Positions 1 through 8,922 of a stretch of DNA of 62,221 nucleotides are shown here, in pieces. The stretch lies in NCBI GenBank assembly GCA_947630725.1, contig CANRIS010000015.1:1-62221 (forward strand), read 5' to 3'. This DNA comes from an uncultured Clostridia bacterium. Lineage in GTDB: Bacteria; Bacillota; Clostridia; Lachnospirales; CAG-274. The position numbers were made by a program, and so were the translations under genes. The notes beneath the pieces are model-generated. The model made no database searches and had not been told where the DNA came from. It saw only the letters and a program-made list of their open reading frames with translations. Position 1 is the stretch's first letter; each line of letters starts with the position of its first letter.

Positions 1-63
1 CGGATCAGTGTTCTTTGCATGGAATTTTCTGCTGTTGTGGTTGACAGAGCCTTTCCCTGTCAT
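1..63 (-). CDS. Relaxase, N-terminal 21 codons only (runs off the window)
   Basis: An ATG on the minus strand at 63 opens a frame that stays open to base 1. The peptide begins MTGKGSVNHNSRKFH, which I recognise as the conserved start of relaxase/plasmid-recombination-type mobilization proteins found in Clostridia mobile elements. An AAAAGGAC ribosome-binding stretch lies just upstream. The gene is cut by the window edge, so no catalytic motif can be seen. Its position after a MobC-like gene, an ATPase and a hairpin cluster fits a mobilization module with oriT just upstream of the relaxase. Confidence 0.55.
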   Translation of the reverse strand, partial: MTGKGSVNHNSRKFHAKNTDP

Positions 64-176
64 AATGCTGATTGTCCTTTTCAAATATACATTCCTTCCT
101 CTCTTATTAGTAATAAGCGCCGGATACGGCACATAATCATGGAACCTTCCCAGACATTAGCAGTCCGGGAAGTATC

Positions 177-332
177 GGGGCGAAGCCCCTCCTTTGTTAC
201 TTTCTGCGAAAGTAAACGCAAAAGCACTTTTGACACGCTCCGCTTTATCAAAAGTGCCTTTGCGCCCTGTCGGGGGCAAGCTGTCCGTTGGACAGCATAC
301 CGTCCTTACGGACGGAGCGGCTTTTCGCCGCT
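177..332. other. Cluster of short hairpins, candidate oriT
   Basis: The 415-base gap between the relaxase start and the ATPase gene holds no convincing gene but many adjacent inverted repeats: GGGGC/GCCCC (177-189), TTACTTT/GAAAGTAA (197-215), AGCACTTTTGA/TCAAAAGTGC (about 218-263), GCTGTCC/GGACAGC (280-296), CCGTCC/GGACGG (300-315) and AGCGGC/GCCGCT (316-332). Such an array beside a relaxase gene is where an origin of transfer is expected. The nic site cannot be placed by eye. Alternatively it is a dispersed hairpin repeat. Confidence 0.4.
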
Positions 333-478
333 CTGTTGCCAATGCTTCCTGGCTTTCTTCCAACAGCGCAACATTGCAATCTCTATACCCTTTGCAACCT
401 TGCAGTCCTCAAGAGCGCAATTCCAAGACTGCAAAATCCTAATGCTCTGCATTGTTGCGCTGTTGCCTTTCCTGTCCG

Positions 479-1456
479 TCACTGTCTGATCTTATCCAGT
501 TCCCAATACCATGTATTGTTTATCCGCTTTGCCCGGATGCCTAACTCTTTCTTTGCATTTTCAAGCGTCCGTTTCGATATGTCCTGTTCCTCCGCCAGAT
601 TAAAAATCTCATTGTTCTGCATGGCATTATTTGTTTCTCCCAGTTCCCGAAGCAGCCGCCTCGCCTGCTCCATTTTATTTGCTTTGGGAGCAATGCTGCC
701 CAAGACTTCATCCGCCGTTATCTCATAATCTCCAAGCCATTGAAATCCATCCTCCGACAATTCAAACGCCTTTGGATGCCCGAACGCTGCAAGATTATTT
801 TTTATCTGCACCATATCCCTTATATTTTCCTCGCCCTCTACCCTGCCGACTAAGAGAACGCTTCTTGCAACCGCAAAGAAATCAATCGAACCCATTCCCC
901 GGTACGCCGCTTTATTTCCCGCTGCCTTGTTCATATGCCCGACAAGGACAATCGCACACTGGTATTTCTCCGCAAGTGCCGCCAGTTTCTTCGTCATATC
1001 CCTTGCTTCATTCGCCCGGTTCATATCCATACCGCCGCCCAAATAGGCTTGTATCGGATCTAAGATCAGCAGCTTTGCTTTTGTTCTTATAACCGCTTCT
1101 TCCAGTCGTTCATCTACCATAGATAGAGATTTCATGCTTTCATCAATCACTAAAATATTTTCACAGTCCGCTCCTGCCTGTTCCAAACGTGGCTTTATCG
1201 TATCGGCAAGACCGTCCTCTGCACTCTGATAAATTACGTTCAAAGGCTCTGTCGGCTTCATTTCATCATCCAAACCCTTTCCCTTTGATAATTTTGCTGC
1301 TATGTTCAGTACAAGCGTTGTCTTTCCGTCACCCGGATCACCTTGCACGATTGTCAGCTTGCCATAAGGGATAAACGGGAACCACAGCCAAGAAACTTCC
1401 TGTGACTGTATCTCCGACAATTTTATCAACTGCAATTCTGTTTTTGTTTCTTCCAT
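479..1456 (-). CDS. RecA-like AAA ATPase of a mobile element
   Basis: This 325-residue cytoplasmic ATPase has a Walker A motif, GDPGDGKTTL, at residues 39-48 and a Walker B strand ending LLILDP at about 129-134, followed by a RecA/DnaB-type core with a VGHMNK segment. The family (RepA/AAA_25-like) includes helicase-like ATPases of plasmids and mobilizable elements. The C-terminal 70 residues look like a winged-helix DNA-binding tail (EQDISKRTLENAKKELG). It follows the mobC-like gene on the same strand and precedes the candidate oriT and relaxase. Its role is probably replication or DNA processing for the element, but its DNA substrate is not known. Confidence 0.8.
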   Translation of the reverse strand: MEETKTELQLIKLSEIQSQEVSWLWFPFIPYGKLTIVQGDPGDGKTTLVLNIAAKLSKGKGLDDEMKPTEPLNVIYQSAEDGLADTIKPRLEQAGADCENILVIDESMKSLSMVDERLEEAVIRTKAKLLILDPIQAYLGGGMDMNRANEARDMTKKLAALAEKYQCAIVLVGHMNKAAGNKAAYRGMGSIDFFAVARSVLLVGRVEGEENIRDMVQIKNNLAAFGHPKAFELSEDGFQWLGDYEITADEVLGSIAPKANKMEQARRLLRELGETNNAMQNNEIFNLAEEQDISKRTLENAKKELGIRAKRINNTWYWELDKIRQ

Positions 1457-1555
1457 AATGCCCTCCGTTTCTGAAAATCGTTGTCAACGGAAGAAACCTC
1501 TGCTATACTTGTTTTGCGGAATACTGGTAACAGAGGTTTTCCAGTTATCACAGCC

Positions 1556-1933
1556 CTAACAGTTGCCGCTGTCGGGGCTGTTTCCTTTGTCCTCCCACAG
1601 ATACCTTGCACCATCCAGCATCCACAGAATTGCTTTCAGCATAACTTCATAGGTTTCTCTTAATTCTCTGATTTCTTCGGAAGTAACCCCTGGCTCTTTG
1701 TTATTAACTTGCTCTGCCAATTCCACCAAACGATTCTCCATTTTCTGCAACTGTTTCTCTATCTGATAGACTGTTTCTTTCTTGCCTACCACACATACAC
1801 GACTATAAATGCAAGAACGGACAAAATAATCTTTTTTCTTCATTCCGCTTGCGAAAATATTTGCTTCAATTTCTTCCCGTTCTTTGGGAGAAATACGGAA
1901 ACTGATTGTTGGATATTTGTGTGCACCGCTCAT
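1556..1933 (-). CDS. MobC-like relaxosome accessory protein
   Basis: This is a 125-residue protein with an N-terminal ribbon-helix-helix-like segment (TISFRISPKEREEIEANI) and a following stretch, GMKKKDYFVRSCIYS, typical of plasmid mobilization MobC/relaxosome proteins. After this comes a coiled coil at about residues 60-85. Proteins of this family bind at oriT and help the relaxase melt the nic region. The start codon overlaps the stop of the integrase pseudogene by 4 bases, which suggests translational coupling in the original element. Confidence 0.7.
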   Translation of the reverse strand: MSGAHKYPTISFRISPKEREEIEANIFASGMKKKDYFVRSCIYSRVCVVGKKETVYQIEKQLQKMENRLVELAEQVNNKEPGVTSEEIRELRETYEVMLKAILWMLDGARYLWEDKGNSPDSGNC

Positions 1934-3021
1934 TCCTCTATACCCTCCTTAAATTCTTCGTTCAATAATTTTGCCATTTGTGTCTGCTCTGTCGGAAACA
2001 TATACGCATAACGATAAGTAATATCCACACTTTCATGCCCTATACTGTTTCCGATAGATACTTCCGAGAATCCCATACTGATAAGCAACGATACATGAGA
2101 ATGTCGCAAATCATGGATTCTAATACGTTTTACTCCCACTTTCTGCGTTTCTCTTGTCATTTCATGATGCAGAAAGCTTTTTGTCAGATGAAAAATACGA
2201 TCAGTCGGGAGAAGTTCATACAATCTACCGAGATACTCTTTTAATTCCTCACACAAAAAGTCCGGCATACTGACATTCCGCTTACTTTTCGGTGTCTTAG
2301 GGTCTGTAATTACATCTTTGCCCTCCAACCGCTGATAAGATTTTGTTATCCGAATAACCTTGTTATCAAAGTCAATATCCTGTGGTGTGAGAACTAATAA
2401 TTCGCCAACACGCAAGCCACACCAGTACAAAATCTGAAATGCCTAATAAGAATACGGTTTATCTTTTACTGCTTCAATAAATTTCAGATATTCCTCTTTC
2501 GTCCAAAAAAACATTTCCTCCGATTTCCCCTTCCCAAGTGGACCAGCTTTGACAACGGGATTGTTTTTTTAATTCATAAAACCTCACCGCATGATTAAAC
2601 AATGCACTTAATTCTGATTGCAGCGTTTTCAGATAAGTAGGAGCATAGGGTTTTCCCTTATCATCACGATAGGAAATATGCTCATTCTGCCACTGAATAA
2701 TATCTTTTGCACGAATATCACACATTTTCTTATTCTCAAAATACGGTAATAATTTTGTGCGTAAGATATGCTCCTTTGTCAGCCAAGTATTGTGTTTCAG
2801 CTTTGGTTTCATATCTCTTGTATATGCCTGCACAAATTCTCCAAAAGTCATATCCAAATCAGCCGCTTCTTTCATTCGGAAATGATGTTCCCTCTCCGTA
2901 GATTCTCTTTTGGTCTTGAAACCTCTCTTGACTTGACCTTTCGGCAATTCTTACCTGTCCAGTCGTAATAATGAAACGATACATACCACGTTCCGCGCTG
3001 TTCATCTTTATATGCCGCCAT
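1930..3021 (-). pseudogene. Tyrosine site-specific integrase, inactivated
   Basis: The pieces reassemble into a phage/ICE-type integrase of about 360 residues. It has an N-terminal AP2-like domain from MAAYKDEQRGTWYVSF (ATG at 3021, ribosome site AAAGGAG), a SAM-like core-binding domain (TFGEFVQAYTRDMKPKLK) and a catalytic domain with the first Arg in CGLRVGE, HDLRHSH, GHESVDITYRYAY and the nucleophile Tyr. A frameshift near 2945 and another near 2570 separate the reading frames, and an in-frame TAG (probably from CAG) lies near 2443. The enzyme should be dead, so the element at the left edge cannot excise by its own integrase. Confidence 0.85.
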
Positions 3022-3034
3022 AAGCTCACTCCTT

Positions 3035-3223
3035 TCAATTTGCCTGCGCCATACCATAAAATTTTTCTTCATAGTATTTTCTGCTTACCCGTCCAGCAAT
3101 TGTAATAAAGCCCTTTTCTTCCAGTTCCTCATTCATCTGTCGTACTAATTTGTAAGCAAATGGTTTGTAAACACCCAACTCCTGCGCTACCTCTCCGGCA
3201 GTTACAAATAATTCATTTTTCAT
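3035..3223 (-). CDS. Excisionase-like helix-turn-helix protein
   Basis: This is a 62-residue protein with a winged HTH: FVTAGEVAQELGVYKPFAYKLVRQMNEELEEKG. Small proteins of this form sit directly before tyrosine integrases in Firmicutes mobile elements and act as Xis directionality factors or repressors. The start at 3223 is preceded by AGGAGGG. The gap to the integrase pseudogene is 13 bases, so the two were probably co-transcribed. Confidence 0.65.
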   Translation of the reverse strand: MKNELFVTAGEVAQELGVYKPFAYKLVRQMNEELEEKGFITIAGRVSRKYYEEKFYGMAQAN

Positions 3224-3239
3224 TCAACGCCCTCCTTTA

Positions 3240-3349
3240 TTTAGCACTTTTGTTAATCCATGTATTTGCATTATATTTAACATTTTTGTTATTGTCAGTA
3301 GCTTATTTGTTAAATTTATCTTTTTTATTAAATTTAGCATTTCTGATAA
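3240..3349. promoter_or_regulatory. Three copies of a 17-bp repeat upstream of the xis-like gene
   Basis: The AT-rich gap 3224-3427 holds three near-identical 17-mers: TTTAGCACTTTTGTTAA (3240-3256), TTTAACATTTTTGTTAT (3276-3292) and TTTAGCATTTCTGATAA (3333-3349). They lie between the xis-like gene and the acetyltransferase. They may be operators for autoregulation or Xis/integrase binding sites. This is inferred from position and repetition only. Confidence 0.4.
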
Positions 3350-3427
3350 GTTTTTGTTGCTGTATTATCTGAATTATGCTAGAATAATATAGGAGAAACA
3401 CAGAAAAGCAGACTTGAGAGGTTATAC

Positions 3428-3901
3428 ATGAACTATACAATACGAAAAATACAAAAACAGTATTATCCCTTATTGGATAATTTTCTATATGAAGCGATAT
3501 TTATTCCAGAAGGTACAGAACCTCCATCCAAAACGATTATCACATCTCCCGAATTGCAGATTTATGTTGAACATTTCGGGGAATTAAAAGATGATTGGGG
3601 ATTGGTAGCAGAGGTTGACGGAAAAGTTGTCGGTGCGGTTTGGGTTCGTATTATGAACGATTACGGACATATAGACGATAATACCCCATCTCTGGCAATC
3701 TCCATTTATAAAGAATATAGGGGATTGAGTATCGGAACAGCCATGATGAAAGAAATTCTTGCGCTGCTCAAATCATATGGATACAGCCAAATTTCTCTTT
3801 CTGTTCAAAAAGCCAATTATGCGGCAAATATGTATCTGAAGATTGGCTTTAATATTATAAGGGAGAATGAGGAAGAATACATTATGGTGTACTGCCTATA
3901 A
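3428..3901 (+). CDS. GNAT family N-acetyltransferase
   Basis: This 157-residue protein shows the GNAT fold. It has WGLVAEVDGKVVGAVWVR (beta2-beta4), the acetyl-CoA pyrophosphate loop in SIYKEYRGLSIGTAMMKEIL (about residues 95-115), and the closing NYAANMYLKIGF motif. Members transfer the acetyl group of acetyl-CoA to amines on small molecules, antibiotics or proteins; the substrate here is unknown. It lies among mobile-element genes and is followed by a dead relative, so it is probably cargo. Confidence 0.8.
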   Translation: MNYTIRKIQKQYYPLLDNFLYEAIFIPEGTEPPSKTIITSPELQIYVEHFGELKDDWGLVAEVDGKVVGAVWVRIMNDYGHIDDNTPSLAISIYKEYRGLSIGTAMMKEILALLKSYGYSQISLSVQKANYAANMYLKIGFNIIRENEEEYIMVYCL

Positions 3902-3940
3902 CAAATTTATAAATAAATTTGGAGAAAGGACATTTTTATT

Positions 3941-4436
3941 TTGAGAATCCGACCATATATACCAAGCAAAGATTACGAATATGTATCCAAATGAATTGAT
4001 AACGAAAGGACTCACGCCTTTTGTTGTGCTAATCTTTTACCATACCCCATAACGCAGAACTCTTTCCATGACCTATTAAGGAAAAATGCAATAGACTGGA
4101 CAGACAGCGCTTATGTTACAACTGAAAATAATGGACAACCAATAGGCTTCTTCTGTTATTCTGTCAATCCAACAGATAATATCGGTTTTCTAAAATTTGT
4201 AATTATAGATAAATCAAAACGTAGAAAGGGTTATGGAAAAGAAATGCTGAATCTGGCTCTGCAATACGCCTTTCAGATAACAGGCGCCAGCGGTTCAATT
4301 AAATGTTTTCAGTGAAAATGCATTGGCGAAACAATACTATGAAAAGATCGGTTTTGTCGAAAGAAAGATTGAAAAAGATGTATTTTCCTATAAAGATGAA
4401 TTATGGAGCAGATGTAACATGATAATTTCAAAATAA
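3941..4436 (+). pseudogene. Second GNAT acetyltransferase, inactivated
   Basis: Reading from a TTG at 3941, after a GGAGAAAGGA site, gives RIRPYIPSKDYEYVSK and then an in-frame TGA where Trp is expected. It continues through NGQPIGFFCYSV and the acetyl-CoA loop DKSKRRKGYGKEML. A frameshift near 4300 shifts the end (ENALAKQYYEKIGFVERK) into another frame. Two lesions make it a pseudogene. It is a different GNAT from the intact one before it, not a duplicate. Confidence 0.75.
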
Positions 4437-4461
4437 TCATTTTAATTTTTAGAGAGGACGC

Positions 4462-5013
4462 ATGATTATGGTATTAGGAGAACGAATAAAAAGAATACGC
4501 ATATTCCGGGGATTGACACAGCGTGAATTAGGCTTGAAATTAGGATATGAGGAACGCAATGCTGATGTCCGTATTGCACAGTATGAATCCGGCTATCGTG
4601 TTCCCAAAAATAACACTTTAATGGAAATGGCAAAGATACTGAATGTCAACTATATTCATTTTACCGGTGTCACTTCCGGCTGTGCCGAAGATATTATGCT
4701 TACATTGCTCTGGCTGGACGAAGATGACCGCAGCACGATCCATTTATTTCAACTTGTCCGCAACCCCGGCAAGACCAATCATTCTGATGATAAGTCCGTC
4801 CGCTATTATGACAATGATGACTGGCCTGCACATCCGCCGGTAGGTATGTGGCTCGAATACGGATTAGTCAACGATTTCATGCGGGAGTGGTGTCTGCAAA
4901 AAGAGCAGTTAAAAACCGGAGAGATTTCAGAGGACAGGTATTTTGAGTGGAAAATCAACTGGCTTGCTACAATCTGTGGTGTTGATGAAAAGTGGAATGA
5001 TATGAAAAAATAA
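4462..5013 (+). CDS. XRE-family transcriptional regulator
   Basis: This 183-residue protein has an N-terminal Cro/CI helix-turn-helix: LGERIKRIRIFRGLTQRELGLK, then a Q-x-E-S-G-x-R-x-P motif (about residues 40-48) ending the domain. The remaining 110 residues are an acidic, Trp-rich tail of unknown role (WLDEDDRST, WPAHPPVGMWLEYGL). Proteins with this layout are common on Clostridia conjugative elements. Two start codons are possible (4462, 4468); AGAGGACGC favours 4462. It lies 55 bases upstream of the membrane gene pair and could control it, but no operator is obvious. Confidence 0.75.
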   Translation: MIMVLGERIKRIRIFRGLTQRELGLKLGYEERNADVRIAQYESGYRVPKNNTLMEMAKILNVNYIHFTGVTSGCAEDIMLTLLWLDEDDRSTIHLFQLVRNPGKTNHSDDKSVRYYDNDDWPAHPPVGMWLEYGLVNDFMREWCLQKEQLKTGEISEDRYFEWKINWLATICGVDEKWNDMKK

Positions 5014-5068
5014 CAGCTATCTGTGGAGAAAATATTAGTAATATACAAACGCAATGAGGTGATTTATC

Positions 5069-5473
5069 TTGCAAATAAGTTTTGATTTATCAAATGACGA
5101 ATTAACTCACTTTTCACAAGGTGCGAAAAACCGTCTTGCAGAACAAGCACGACAATATACTTTAGAAATTATCAGCGAAGCAAACAAAGTAGAAGAAATG
5201 ATTCGCGAAAATGGAGCTTCACAAGAAATTACAGAAAGCATTGTAGTGCAAGCAATAAGACGAAATAAAACTATAAGGAAAAAGAATATAAGGACTATTA
5301 TTTTGAAAATTTTATCAGAGATTCTTTTATTTATATCAGGGTTACTATTCTTACCTGATATGTTTATCAAATCCGACAACACATTAAATATGTTCTATTT
5401 TATATTTTTCCTTTTACTAATTACTATTTCTTTAATCTTAACAATAATAATGCACTTTAAGGATGGTGAATAA
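5069..5473 (+). CDS. Small membrane protein, first gene of a putative HEPN pair
   Basis: This is a 134-residue protein of unknown function. Residues 1-75 are soluble and helical (NRLAEQARQYTLEIISEANKV reads as amphipathic). Two hydrophobic segments follow at about residues 76-96 and 108-128, separated by a short loop, with a charged C-terminus. The start is TTG at 5069, preceded by GAGGTGATTT. It is very AT-rich compared with the flanking chromosome, which suggests transfer. Its stop lies one base before the preferred ATG of the next gene, so the two are translationally coupled and probably form a complex. Confidence 0.65.
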   Translation: MQISFDLSNDELTHFSQGAKNRLAEQARQYTLEIISEANKVEEMIRENGASQEITESIVVQAIRRNKTIRKKNIRTIILKILSEILLFISGLLFLPDMFIKSDNTLNMFYFIFFLLLITISLILTIIMHFKDGE

Positions 5474-5474
5474 T

Positions 5475-6179
5475 ATGAAATATTATATATCAAGCAAGAA
5501 ACTTCAACTTATCGTAGACGAGTTAGGCGAAGAATACAAAGATTTGCTTATTGAAAAAATGCTAAATGATTACCAAACCACTGATATTGATAGTCTTCCT
5601 ATTTCAGAAATGCTTAAACTTGATGTTAGCATCAAAGAGAAGTTGGTACAAAACAAACAATTTGAAAAGAGGAAACATTTTTACAACCTACTTACAAGCC
5701 TAGGATTTGTATATAGTATACTTGGAATTTTTTTGTTGTTCCTTCAGGAACTAGAACGCAGTTTTTCCACTGAACCAATGAATATTCTAGCTCTTTCACT
5801 TATTATGTTTGGTTTATTGGTTTCTTTCTATGGTCTAATTCTTAAAAATGTTAGTCCAAAAAGAAGGACATATCATTCTACAAAAAATGATATTCAAAAT
5901 GGTTACGAATTTGTTAGTTTATGGAAAGAGCTTGAAGGGCTAATGATTCAATTATCTCCAGACAATACTCTTTCATCTCCGTCAAAACTTATACAATATT
6001 TATTAGAAAATAATTTTATATCAAGCAAAGATGAAAATTGCATTAAGACTTTACTTAAATTACGTAATGAAACGGTTCACAGTACTACTTCTTCAAGATT
6101 AGAATTAACTCATGAGGAATATTCTTCTCTTATTAAAAATATTAGAAATATAATCACTAAACTTAACAATATTATTTAA
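5475..6179 (+). CDS. Membrane protein with C-terminal HEPN-like domain
   Basis: This protein has about 234 residues. The ATG at 5475 is preferred over 5463 because AAGG is then properly spaced. There is a helical N-terminal segment of about 70 residues and two transmembrane helices at about 75-95 and 103-125. The cytoplasmic C-terminal domain contains LLKLRNETVHS near residues 193-203. R-N-x-x-x-H fits the HEPN ribonuclease signature (Arg, a polar residue, spacer, His), and the surrounding all-helical pattern also fits. HEPN proteins are often the toxin of abortive-infection or toxin-antitoxin systems. The pairing with a small two-helix membrane protein is not one I recognise. RNase activity is an inference. 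Confidence 0.6.
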   Translation: MKYYISSKKLQLIVDELGEEYKDLLIEKMLNDYQTTDIDSLPISEMLKLDVSIKEKLVQNKQFEKRKHFYNLLTSLGFVYSILGIFLLFLQELERSFSTEPMNILALSLIMFGLLVSFYGLILKNVSPKRRTYHSTKNDIQNGYEFVSLWKELEGLMIQLSPDNTLSSPSKLIQYLLENNFISSKDENCIKTLLKLRNETVHSTTSSRLELTHEEYSSLIKNIRNIITKLNNII

Positions 6180-6215
6180 TTCAAATATCAAAAAGGTATC
6201 ACACCTTATATCAAA

Positions 6216-6251
6216 AGCCGGGAAGTTCGCTGTTTAAGCAGCTTCCCGGCT
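6216..6251 (-). terminator. Rho-independent terminator after guaA
   Basis: AGCCGGGAAG and CTTCCCGGCT form a 10-bp stem. On the minus strand it is followed by TTTTGAT. It separates the mobile island from the guaA operon. Confidence 0.8.
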
Positions 6252-6260
6252 CTCTGTTTA

Positions 6261-7793
6261 CTATTCCCACTCTATGGTTGAGGGGGGTTTGGTGGTGATG
6301 TCGTAGGTGATGCGGTTGATGCCGGAGACTTCGTTGACGATGCGGGCGGAAACCGTGGATAGGACATCGTAGGGAATGCGTGCAAAGTCGGCTGTCATAA
6401 AGTCGGTGGTAGTGACTGCACGGAGGGCGAGTGTATAATCATAGGTTCTGAAGTCGCCCATTACGCCAACGGAACGCATAGAGGTAAGGACTGCGAAGTA
6501 TTGGTTTATGGTGCGGTCAAGACCTGCCTTTGCGATTTCTTCACGGAATATGTAGTCTGCATCCTGAAGAATATGAATTTTTTCTTCTGTAATGTCGCCG
6601 ATTATGCGAATAGCAAGACCGGGTCCCGGGAAGGGCTGCCGCCACACAAGATAGTCGGGGAGTCCAAGCTCTTCGCCCAGTCGGCGCACTTCGTCCTTGA
6701 AAAGCAGGCGCAAAGGTTCGATTATCTCTTTAAAATCAACATAGTCGGGAAGACCGCCTACGTTGTGATGAGATTTTATAACTGCCGCATCGCCGGAGCC
6801 CGACTCGATCACATCGGGATAAATCGTTCCCTGAGCAAAATAATCTACCTTGCCTATCTTTTTCGCTTCATCCTCAAATACTCTTATAAATTCCTCTCCT
6901 ATGATCTTGCGCTTTGACTCGGGATCGGTTATATCCTTAAGCTTTGAAAGAAAGCGTTCGGATGCGTCTACTCTGACAAAGTTCAGATCCCTGTCCTTAA
7001 AAGCAGCCTCAACCTCATCTCCTTCATTTTTCCTGAGAAGTCCGTGATCAACAAAAATGCAGGTAAGGCGGTTTCCTACTGCTTTTGAAAGTAATGCAGC
7101 CAGCACAGAGCTGTCAACGCCGCCCGAAAGAGCAAGCAGAACCTTGCCGTCTCCGACCTTTCTGCGAACATCGTTTACGGCTGTTTCGGCATAATTTTTC
7201 ATACTCCAGTCGCCCTTGGTTTTGCACACATTGTAGAGGAAGCTTCTGAGTATAGCGCTTCCGTATTCGGTATGCTGCACCTCGGGGTGAAATTGTACCG
7301 CATAGAGCTTTTTTTCGGGATTTTCCATTGCAGCGACAGGGCAGGCGTCCGTATGGGCTGTTATTCTGAAACCGTCCGGAACCCGTTCAATCCTGTCTGT
7401 ATGGCTCATCCATGCTATGCTCTTTTCGGGAATATCCCCAAACATAAGGCTTGTCTTGTCAAAGGATACCAAGGTTTTTCCATATTCGCTTTTTTCCGCA
7501 GGAGCAACCTTTCCTCCCAGAATATGCGCCATAAGCTGACTGCCGTAACAAATGCCTAAAATCGGAATGTCAAGGTCGAATATCTCCTTTGTGATAGTTG
7601 GAGAAGCGTCCAGATAGACGCTGTTGGGGCCTCCCGTAAATATAATACCGACAGGCTTTTTTTCTTTTATTTCGGAAATGGGAGTTTTGTATGACATGAC
7701 CTCGCAGTACACGTTCAGGTCTCTGACCCTTCTGGCTATGAGCTGATTGTACTGTCCGCCAAAGTCAAGAACTATAACCAATTCATATTTCAT
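6261..7793 (-). CDS. guaA: GMP synthase (glutamine-hydrolysing)
   Basis: GuaA converts XMP, ATP and glutamine to GMP in purine synthesis. The 510 residues match the usual length. Residues 1-190 are a class I glutamine amidotransferase with nucleophile Cys82 in GICYGSQ and the catalytic [10 protein letters not shown]. Next is an ATP-pyrophosphatase domain with the PP-loop LSGGVDSS (about 222) and the C-terminal dimerisation domain ending [11 protein letters not shown]. Its start overlaps the stop of the ycxB-like gene by 4 bases, so it is co-transcribed with sporulation and membrane-protein genes rather than with guaB. No purine riboswitch can sit directly before it because of this overlap. 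Confidence 0.97.
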   Translation of the reverse strand: MKYELVIVLDFGGQYNQLIARRVRDLNVYCEVMSYKTPISEIKEKKPVGIIFTGGPNSVYLDASPTITKEIFDLDIPILGICYGSQLMAHILGGKVAPAEKSEYGKTLVSFDKTSLMFGDIPEKSIAWMSHTDRIERVPDGFRITAHTDACPVAAMENPEKKLYAVQFHPEVQHTEYGSAILRSFLYNVCKTKGDWSMKNYAETAVNDVRRKVGDGKVLLALSGGVDSSVLAALLSKAVGNRLTCIFVDHGLLRKNEGDEVEAAFKDRDLNFVRVDASERFLSKLKDITDPESKRKIIGEEFIRVFEDEAKKIGKVDYFAQGTIYPDVIESGSGDAAVIKSHHNVGGLPDYVDFKEIIEPLRLLFKDEVRRLGEELGLPDYLVWRQPFPGPGLAIRIIGDITEEKIHILQDADYIFREEIAKAGLDRTINQYFAVLTSMRSVGVMGDFRTYDYTLALRAVTTTDFMTADFARIPYDVLSTVSARIVNEVSGINRITYDITTKPPSTIEWE

Positions 7794-8320
7794 AGTTTTT
7801 CCTCCGTTGTGACTTTTCTGAAAAATTTTTGGGGCTGAATATATCTTCTCATTGCCTCGACAAGCCGGTCGTTGGGCTCAATCGCTATTCTGAATTTTTT
7901 TCCTTTATAAGCAGCAACAAAAATATATGTGTTGTTTGTAACGATTCCTCCCGAAAAATCCCTGAGCTTAAACCGTTTATAAAAATCCAGATGCTCACTG
8001 TCGCCTATATGAGCCAAAACCTCAAACTCAGCCGCTTCTCCCACAAAAACTCTTCTTCTTCTCCTTTTGTTGTATATAACGTCTATATCAAGCTCGCCGT
8101 CCACAAAACAATATTCATACTCTCTGTTCAGAAAAAAATTCATAAAAAAGGTCGCTATGGCTATTGTAAGCACCACCATCATAACAATGGCAGGAAAAGA
8201 GGGAAGATTCAGCCACAGAAGCACAAATACAGCCGTTATTATAAGAATGGTAAACCTTGTCTTATTGTCGGCTTTTGTGTAATGATGTTTCACAAGCTGT
8301 TCTATTACAATATTGTCCAA
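7790..8320 (-). CDS. YcxB-like membrane protein
   Basis: This is a 176-residue protein with two adjacent transmembrane helices (about residues 22-38 and 43-60, [16 protein letters not shown] and [16 protein letters not shown]). A cytoplasmic beta-rich PH-like domain follows, containing [21 protein letters not shown] and a Gln-Lys-Phe-Phe-containing end. The two-helix plus PH-like layout is that of the YcxB family, whose function is unknown. It lies between gerW and guaA with 12-base and overlapping junctions. Confidence 0.65.
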   Translation of the reverse strand: MDNIVIEQLVKHHYTKADNKTRFTILIITAVFVLLWLNLPSFPAIVMMVVLTIAIATFFMNFFLNREYEYCFVDGELDIDVIYNKRRRRRVFVGEAAEFEVLAHIGDSEHLDFYKRFKLRDFSGGIVTNNTYIFVAAYKGKKFRIAIEPNDRLVEAMRRYIQPQKFFRKVTTEEKL

Positions 8321-8332
8321 TGGTCTGCCTCC

Positions 8333-8737
8333 TTACTCGGAAATTCTCTCTTCCTCGAAAATTTCCTTTTCTTCTTTGGAAAGCTTATTTTTGGACTTTT
8401 TGCCAAAGCTCAGCTTGTCCAATATGCCGGGAACCATATCTATGAGCTTGTTTACGCTGTTGTCATTCTTTACATTGACAAGCTGAATGCCGTTTTCTTT
8501 AATAACAATAACGGCCGAGGGGGATATTTTGGCTCCCAGTCCTCCTCCGCAGGTATCGCCCTTTTTGTTGTCGTCAGACTTTTCAGATGCTCCTGCTCCC
8601 ACTCCGAAAGAAACGTCAACAAGGGGAATAACCGTTATGTCTCCCAACTGCATTGCTTCTCCGACAACTGTTTTTGAAGAAACGAATCCGTCCATTTTTG
8701 AAAACAGAGTTTCAAGACTTGTGTTTAAACTGCTCAT
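8333..8737 (-). CDS. gerW: GerW family sporulation protein (YtfJ)
   Basis: This 134-residue protein has the GerW/YtfJ pattern: DGFVSSKTVVGEAMQLGDITVIPLVDVSFGVGAGA, a glycine-rich loop (CGGGLGAKISPSAVIVI) and a Lys-rich tail. In Bacillus the protein is made in the forespore and is needed for normal L-alanine germination. The start at 8737 follows a GGAGG site. Its presence argues that this organism sporulates. The neighbouring DUF2953 gene (ytfI position) keeps the Bacillus pairing, but here a cloverleaf element separates the two. Confidence 0.88.
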   Translation of the reverse strand: MSSLNTSLETLFSKMDGFVSSKTVVGEAMQLGDITVIPLVDVSFGVGAGASEKSDDNKKGDTCGGGLGAKISPSAVIVIKENGIQLVNVKNDNSVNKLIDMVPGILDKLSFGKKSKNKLSKEEKEIFEEERISE

Positions 8738-8922
8738 TTTTTAAACCTCCTTAGAACAAAAAATAATTTTATTTTTAACCGACATACAGCTTGCCGCCTT
8801 TTTGCGGCAGCAGTATTTGCCAATGTCGCAGTCTCGCTTTGTATGCTGCGATATCAGACATTATTAAAAGAAGCTTTATGATTTTGTGTACTATCCTGCA
8901 GCCTTTCAGGTGAAATTTTTGC

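Noticed and set aside
19..489. Open frames of 68-156 codons at the left edge
   Set aside because: They cross the hairpin cluster and the relaxase start in other frames and have no ribosome site.
7790..7900. Purine riboswitch before guaA
   Set aside because: guaA starts inside the ycxB-like gene with a 4-base overlap, leaving no leader.
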